From NCBI RefSeq assembly GCF_963675165.1, contig NC_087383.1:2882979-2946978 (forward strand): a stretch of DNA of 64,000 nucleotides, in the 5' to 3' direction. This DNA comes from Halichondria panicea. Its lineage: Eukaryota > Porifera > Demospongiae > Suberitida > Halichondriidae. The translations under genes and the position numbers were made by a program. This document shows, piece by piece, positions 60,331-64,000 of the stretch (within the stretch, counting starts at the first letter, position 1; every line of letters begins with the position of its first letter). The notes beneath the pieces were generated by a model. That model had not been told where the DNA came from and did not search any database. It saw only the letters and a list, made by a program, of their open reading frames with translations.

Positions 60331-61455
60331 GGTAATTCATATAAAAAGCATTTCTCGGACAAGCAATGTAGGCAGTTAGTCATTCCATACCTTCAGGTAT
60401 TGTCAACTAGAACGACTTATGACGTTCCATGCATGGGCAGTAATTCATGACTCTCAAATATTGATTACAATTTCACTATGCAAGATTATTATTCAAGGCT
60501 CAGTGCCAATAAGATATAAGCCTTTTGAGTAAGTCCGTGACAGATCGAAGGTCCAATCATAATTATAGAGAAACTATATTGAGTTCTGACTAGAGATTGA
60601 ATCAAAGTGTACAGACTATATACATTAGACTCTATATACTATATAATTTCATTTCGCTGGGCTAGCTGATGTCTTGCATGGTGTGTACCTGGTCTCTAGA
60701 TGTATATGTCCTATAGCTGTAATGCAAGGCCTATATATATATAATTATAGGCGATTATTAAAATGGGAGTGAGGCTGAAGCCCCCCATGCATGCAGGGCT
60801 ATTTACAAGTGATTTTGATGCATCCAAAGCACTTCCTGAACAGTAATTTCCATACATTATGTTGTTTACATTTTATAGAAGGTAAGCATAATTATATCCC
60901 TACCAACGATCAGAGCGCCCCAATAAAAAAGACTTACTATTGTCGATATACATGCACATACCGTGACAATAAGTACGTAAAATTAATATGTCATAACTTT
61001 TTACACCATAAATACACCAAGCCACAGGTGTTTCAACCATTGACGAAGAGTCTGCATGTCGTCTGATTCGTCCAACCAGAAAAAAAGTACAATCATACTT
61101 TTCCAGGAAAACAAAGCGACGACCAAGAATTGAAGTTCATTTTGCTACAAATTCTATAATTATTACGATAGATCAAAGGGAGACGAGGAAAGAAAGAGAT
61201 TCCATGAAGTGTTCTGGCATTAGCGAAGATGAGGTGCAAAATCAATACTTCTCGACTCAATAATAATTATAATGCATGGACTATCCCGTAGACATACAAA
61301 GCAAGATAATAATACAACGCACATACCATGCAGACAGGCTTTAATATGGGGTGTTAAATGTTGTGTTGTTGAAACTTATCCAACTGATAGCCTCCCTTTA
61401 TATATACAGGGCAATATTCTTAACAGATACACCGGAGAGGGTATAGTGGATCAAC

Positions 61456-62179
61456 CAATCCATAATAATTAATTATACTATACGTATAATCGACTTTGAC
61501 AAAGAATTTGTTCGTGAACGGATTACCTCGTCTTCTCTTATTATTCAATTTAGAGGTGATGATATAAGGGGATGGCTTGGAAAGTTGTGACAGACAGACA
61601 GGCATCACTAATATGATGCCGCTGAGTGTAAAACACATGTATATAATTGTATTGGACAAACACATAACATAATTATATAGACAGATTGTTAACGCTATAT
61701 AGCTATATAGTTCTGGTAAGTTCTTATATGCATGCATGCAGTTCACGATACATCTGTTACAAGGGCATGTTTAGGTATAGTGCATGGATTTAGAGAACAG
61801 CTTTTTGGGGTTGGCTGCTATAGAGTTTGTGCTATAGGTTTGTGTCATATCAATTTTAGGATCAGGGATTGGTTTTGTAATTGCAGTTCCTCTAGTTTGC
61901 ATAGCTTGATAGTAGCGTGTTTCCTTTTCAGAGAGTGAATCCAAGTTTTTAATGTTATGTCTTATTCCTTGGTGAACCAGTTAAGGACGCTGTTGTGGCC
62001 GTTGGTATACATGTCTGCATAATAGATGATGTTATGTCTGTTTTTAGTTCTATATAATTATAACCAGGCAGTTTTCACATTTTGGGAGGCTTGGGGAAAT
62101 GATTGGGTAGAAGTCCATTATTAAAATCATATTGCTGAAGTTATAGCTTGAATTGTAAAAAAAAGAAATTATTTGTGGA
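61456..62179. other. Unpaired centre of the large foldback
   Basis: This is the spacer between the two arms. There are short ORFs on both strands but none with a recognisable domain. A CGACTTTGACAAAGAATTTG stretch and a GGAGGCTTGGGGAAATGATT stretch look less AT-rich than their surroundings and could be remnants of coding sequence; this is weak. Confidence 0.4.
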
Positions 62180-62935
62180 TCGAATAGGCGGCTTATAATA
62201 CCCTCTCCGGTGTATCTGTTAGAATATTGCCCTGTATATGTGAAGGAGGCTATCAGTTGGATAAGTTTCAACCACACAACATTTAACAGCCCCATATTAA
62301 AGCCTGTCTGGTATGTATACGTTGTATTATTATCTTGCTTTGTATGTCTACGGGATAGTCCATGCATAATGCTCATTATAATTATTATTGAGTCAAGCAG
62401 TAATGATTTTGCACCTCTCATCTTCGCTAATGCCAGAACACTTTATGGAATCTCTTTCTTTCCTCGTCTCCCTTTGATCTATCGTAATAAATTATAGAAT
62501 TTGCAGCAAAATGAACTTCAATTATGGGTCGTCGCTTTGTTTTCCTGGAAAAGTATGATTGTACTTTTTTCTGGTTGGGCGAATCAGACGACAGACTGTT
62601 CGTTAATGGTTAAAACACCTGTGGCTTGGTGTATTTATGGTGTAAAAAATTAATTTTACGATTAATTGTCACGGTATGTGTATATTGACAGTAGTAAGTC
62701 TTTTTTATTGGGGCGCTCCGATCTTTGGTAGGGATATAATTATGCTTATACCTTCTATAAAATGTAAACAACAGAAATTACTGTGTCAGGAAGTGCTTTG
62801 GATGCATCAAAATCACTTGTAAATAGCCCTGCATGCATGGGGGGGCTTCATCCTCACTCTCATTTTCCTATCGCCTATATATATATAGGCCTTGCATTAC
62901 AGCTATAGGACATATACATCTAGAGACGATGGTGT

Positions 62936-63363
62936 ACAATCTACAAGCTTAACTATAATAATAGCGATTATCCTCTACTTGCAATATAGTTTATGTTGTA
63001 ACTATATATATGCCTGTATATTTTTTATCCAGTGAGTTTTCTTCACTCTCTCTCATAACTGTCTTTCAATCGCAGCATCATCACTGCCTACTTCATCGTA
63101 ACTGCTTGTCTATATACCTATAAATTTATTGTATATATAGGACTGGTGTAGACTATACGTATATATACACTGCCAGGACTTGACTATAATGAGGATTTTT
63201 TGTGTATACTGTGTTGGATCCTAGTATAGAATCTAGTCTGCACCTATCAAATTAATGTAAAGATCAAGACAATACACAGTATACTATACATCTATTAAGC
63301 AAAACCTATAGTAATTATACTGCTGACAACAGACTATATATAGATAGTCATGCATGCAACAAA
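62936..63363. other. About 430-bp insert in the right foldback arm
   Basis: In the left arm the matching bases run without a break at about 60690 (GGTGTGTACCTGGTCTCTAG). In the right arm they are separated: TCTAGAGAC ends at about 62935 and CAGGTACACACC begins at about 63364. The insert is AT-rich with TATATA runs. No clean terminal repeats or target duplication were identified. Confidence 0.6.
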
Positions 63364-64000
63364 CCAGGTACACACCATGCAAGACATCAGCTAGCCCATG
63401 CAGCGAAATAAAATTATATAGTATAGAGTCTATACGTATATAGTCTGTACACTTTGATTCAATCTCTATAGTCAGAACTCAATATAGTTTCTCTATAATT
63501 ATGATTGGACCTTTGATCTGTCACGAACTTACTCAAAAGGTTGGCACTGAGCCTTGAATAATAATCTTGCATAGTGAAATTGTAATCAATATATTTGAGA
63601 GTCATGAATTACTGCCCATGCATGGAACGTCATAAGTCGTTCTAGTTGACAATACCTGAAGGTATGGATGGACTAACTGCCTGCAGTATATACTTGTCCG
63701 AGAAATACTTTTATATGAATTACCGTTGAACTCATGGAAAGTCTGAAAAGTTGCTCAGGAAGTTCCATGCAGTCAATTAAAGGAGCCTCATAATTGTAAA
63801 CTTAGGTATATCAACATAATTATTGGCTGATACCTGCTTGTGTAAGACCAGCATTGAATATATTTTCAGGGTTTCCGTTTACGAATCACAGCTCTTGGAA
63901 AGTCAGAAAAATTGTTCAGCAAGTTCCCAGTCGATTAAGGTAACCTCATGCAGAAGAGTGTATCAACGTATTGGCTGCTACCTGCATGTATAAGACCATG

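Larger units (their letters stand above)
57480..64000. mobile_element. Very large foldback element, right end outside the window
   Basis: The left arm (57480 to about 61455) and the right arm (about 62180 to beyond 64000) are inverted copies; for example 60050-60330 is the complement of about 63730-64000, and 61195-61450 of about 62200-62465. About 700 bp lie between them. The outer part of the arms is a tandem array. If the arms are equal, the whole would be about 8-9 kb. No transposase motif was recognised in the centre. The layout is that of foldback-type elements with internally repetitive arms. Confidence 0.8.

Noticed and set aside
61420-61940. ORFs in the foldback centre as an element-encoded protein
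   Set aside because: They are short, on both strands, hydrophobic and low in complexity, with no recognisable domain.

Overview
The window looks like a gene-poor, repeat-rich stretch of an intron-containing animal genome, most likely a demosponge such as Amphimedon queenslandica. Three things suggest this: an expanded family of DEATH-NACHT-LRR receptors (sponges of this group carry large NLR families), an EFR3-type gene and a kinesin-type gene split into many short GT-AG exons, and dense small inverted-repeat transposons. The species is inferred; the gene families are read from the sequence.

Layout. 1-507 holds the 5' end of an EFR3 copy (minus) and 552-2005 a gag-like fragment plus a deleted NLR (NLR-D). 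2.2-8.6 kb holds exon fragments of a coiled-coil gene and several inverted-repeat elements, including a 1.5 kb foldback. 8.67-10.16 kb is a 28-bp satellite split by a transposon. 11.1-15.4 kb is the most complete EFR3 copy (minus), head to head with NLR-A (16.2-19.2 kb, plus). 21.8-23.6 kb is the longest 28-bp array. 24.8-29.7 kb carries kinesin-like exons (minus), head to head with NLR-B (31.0-34.0 kb). 34.6-45.6 kb repeats the 2.2-10.2 kb block, now with a nested pair of transposons. 45.8-47.3 kb holds further EFR3 pieces. 48.3-52.4 kb is a second kinesin-like block, head to head with NLR-C (53.7-56.7 kb). 57.5-64.0 kb is one very large foldback structure that runs off the end.

How it fits together. 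The locus is built from duplicated blocks. Three NLR copies are open from start codon to stop codon. The neighbouring EFR3 and kinesin-like copies each carry lesions (stops, frameshifts, lost motifs) at different places, so duplication seems to preserve the receptors while passenger genes decay. The strongest biological signal is inside the NLRs. They are almost identical over most of their length, but the exposed positions of the leucine-rich repeats (the x residues of LxLxxN) differ between every copy, often by two or three base changes in one codon. The receptors also look like mosaics of each other, with promoter regions exchanged at a fixed point about 43 bp upstream of the start codon. 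No bacterial genes, CRISPR arrays, rRNA or tRNA genes were recognised.
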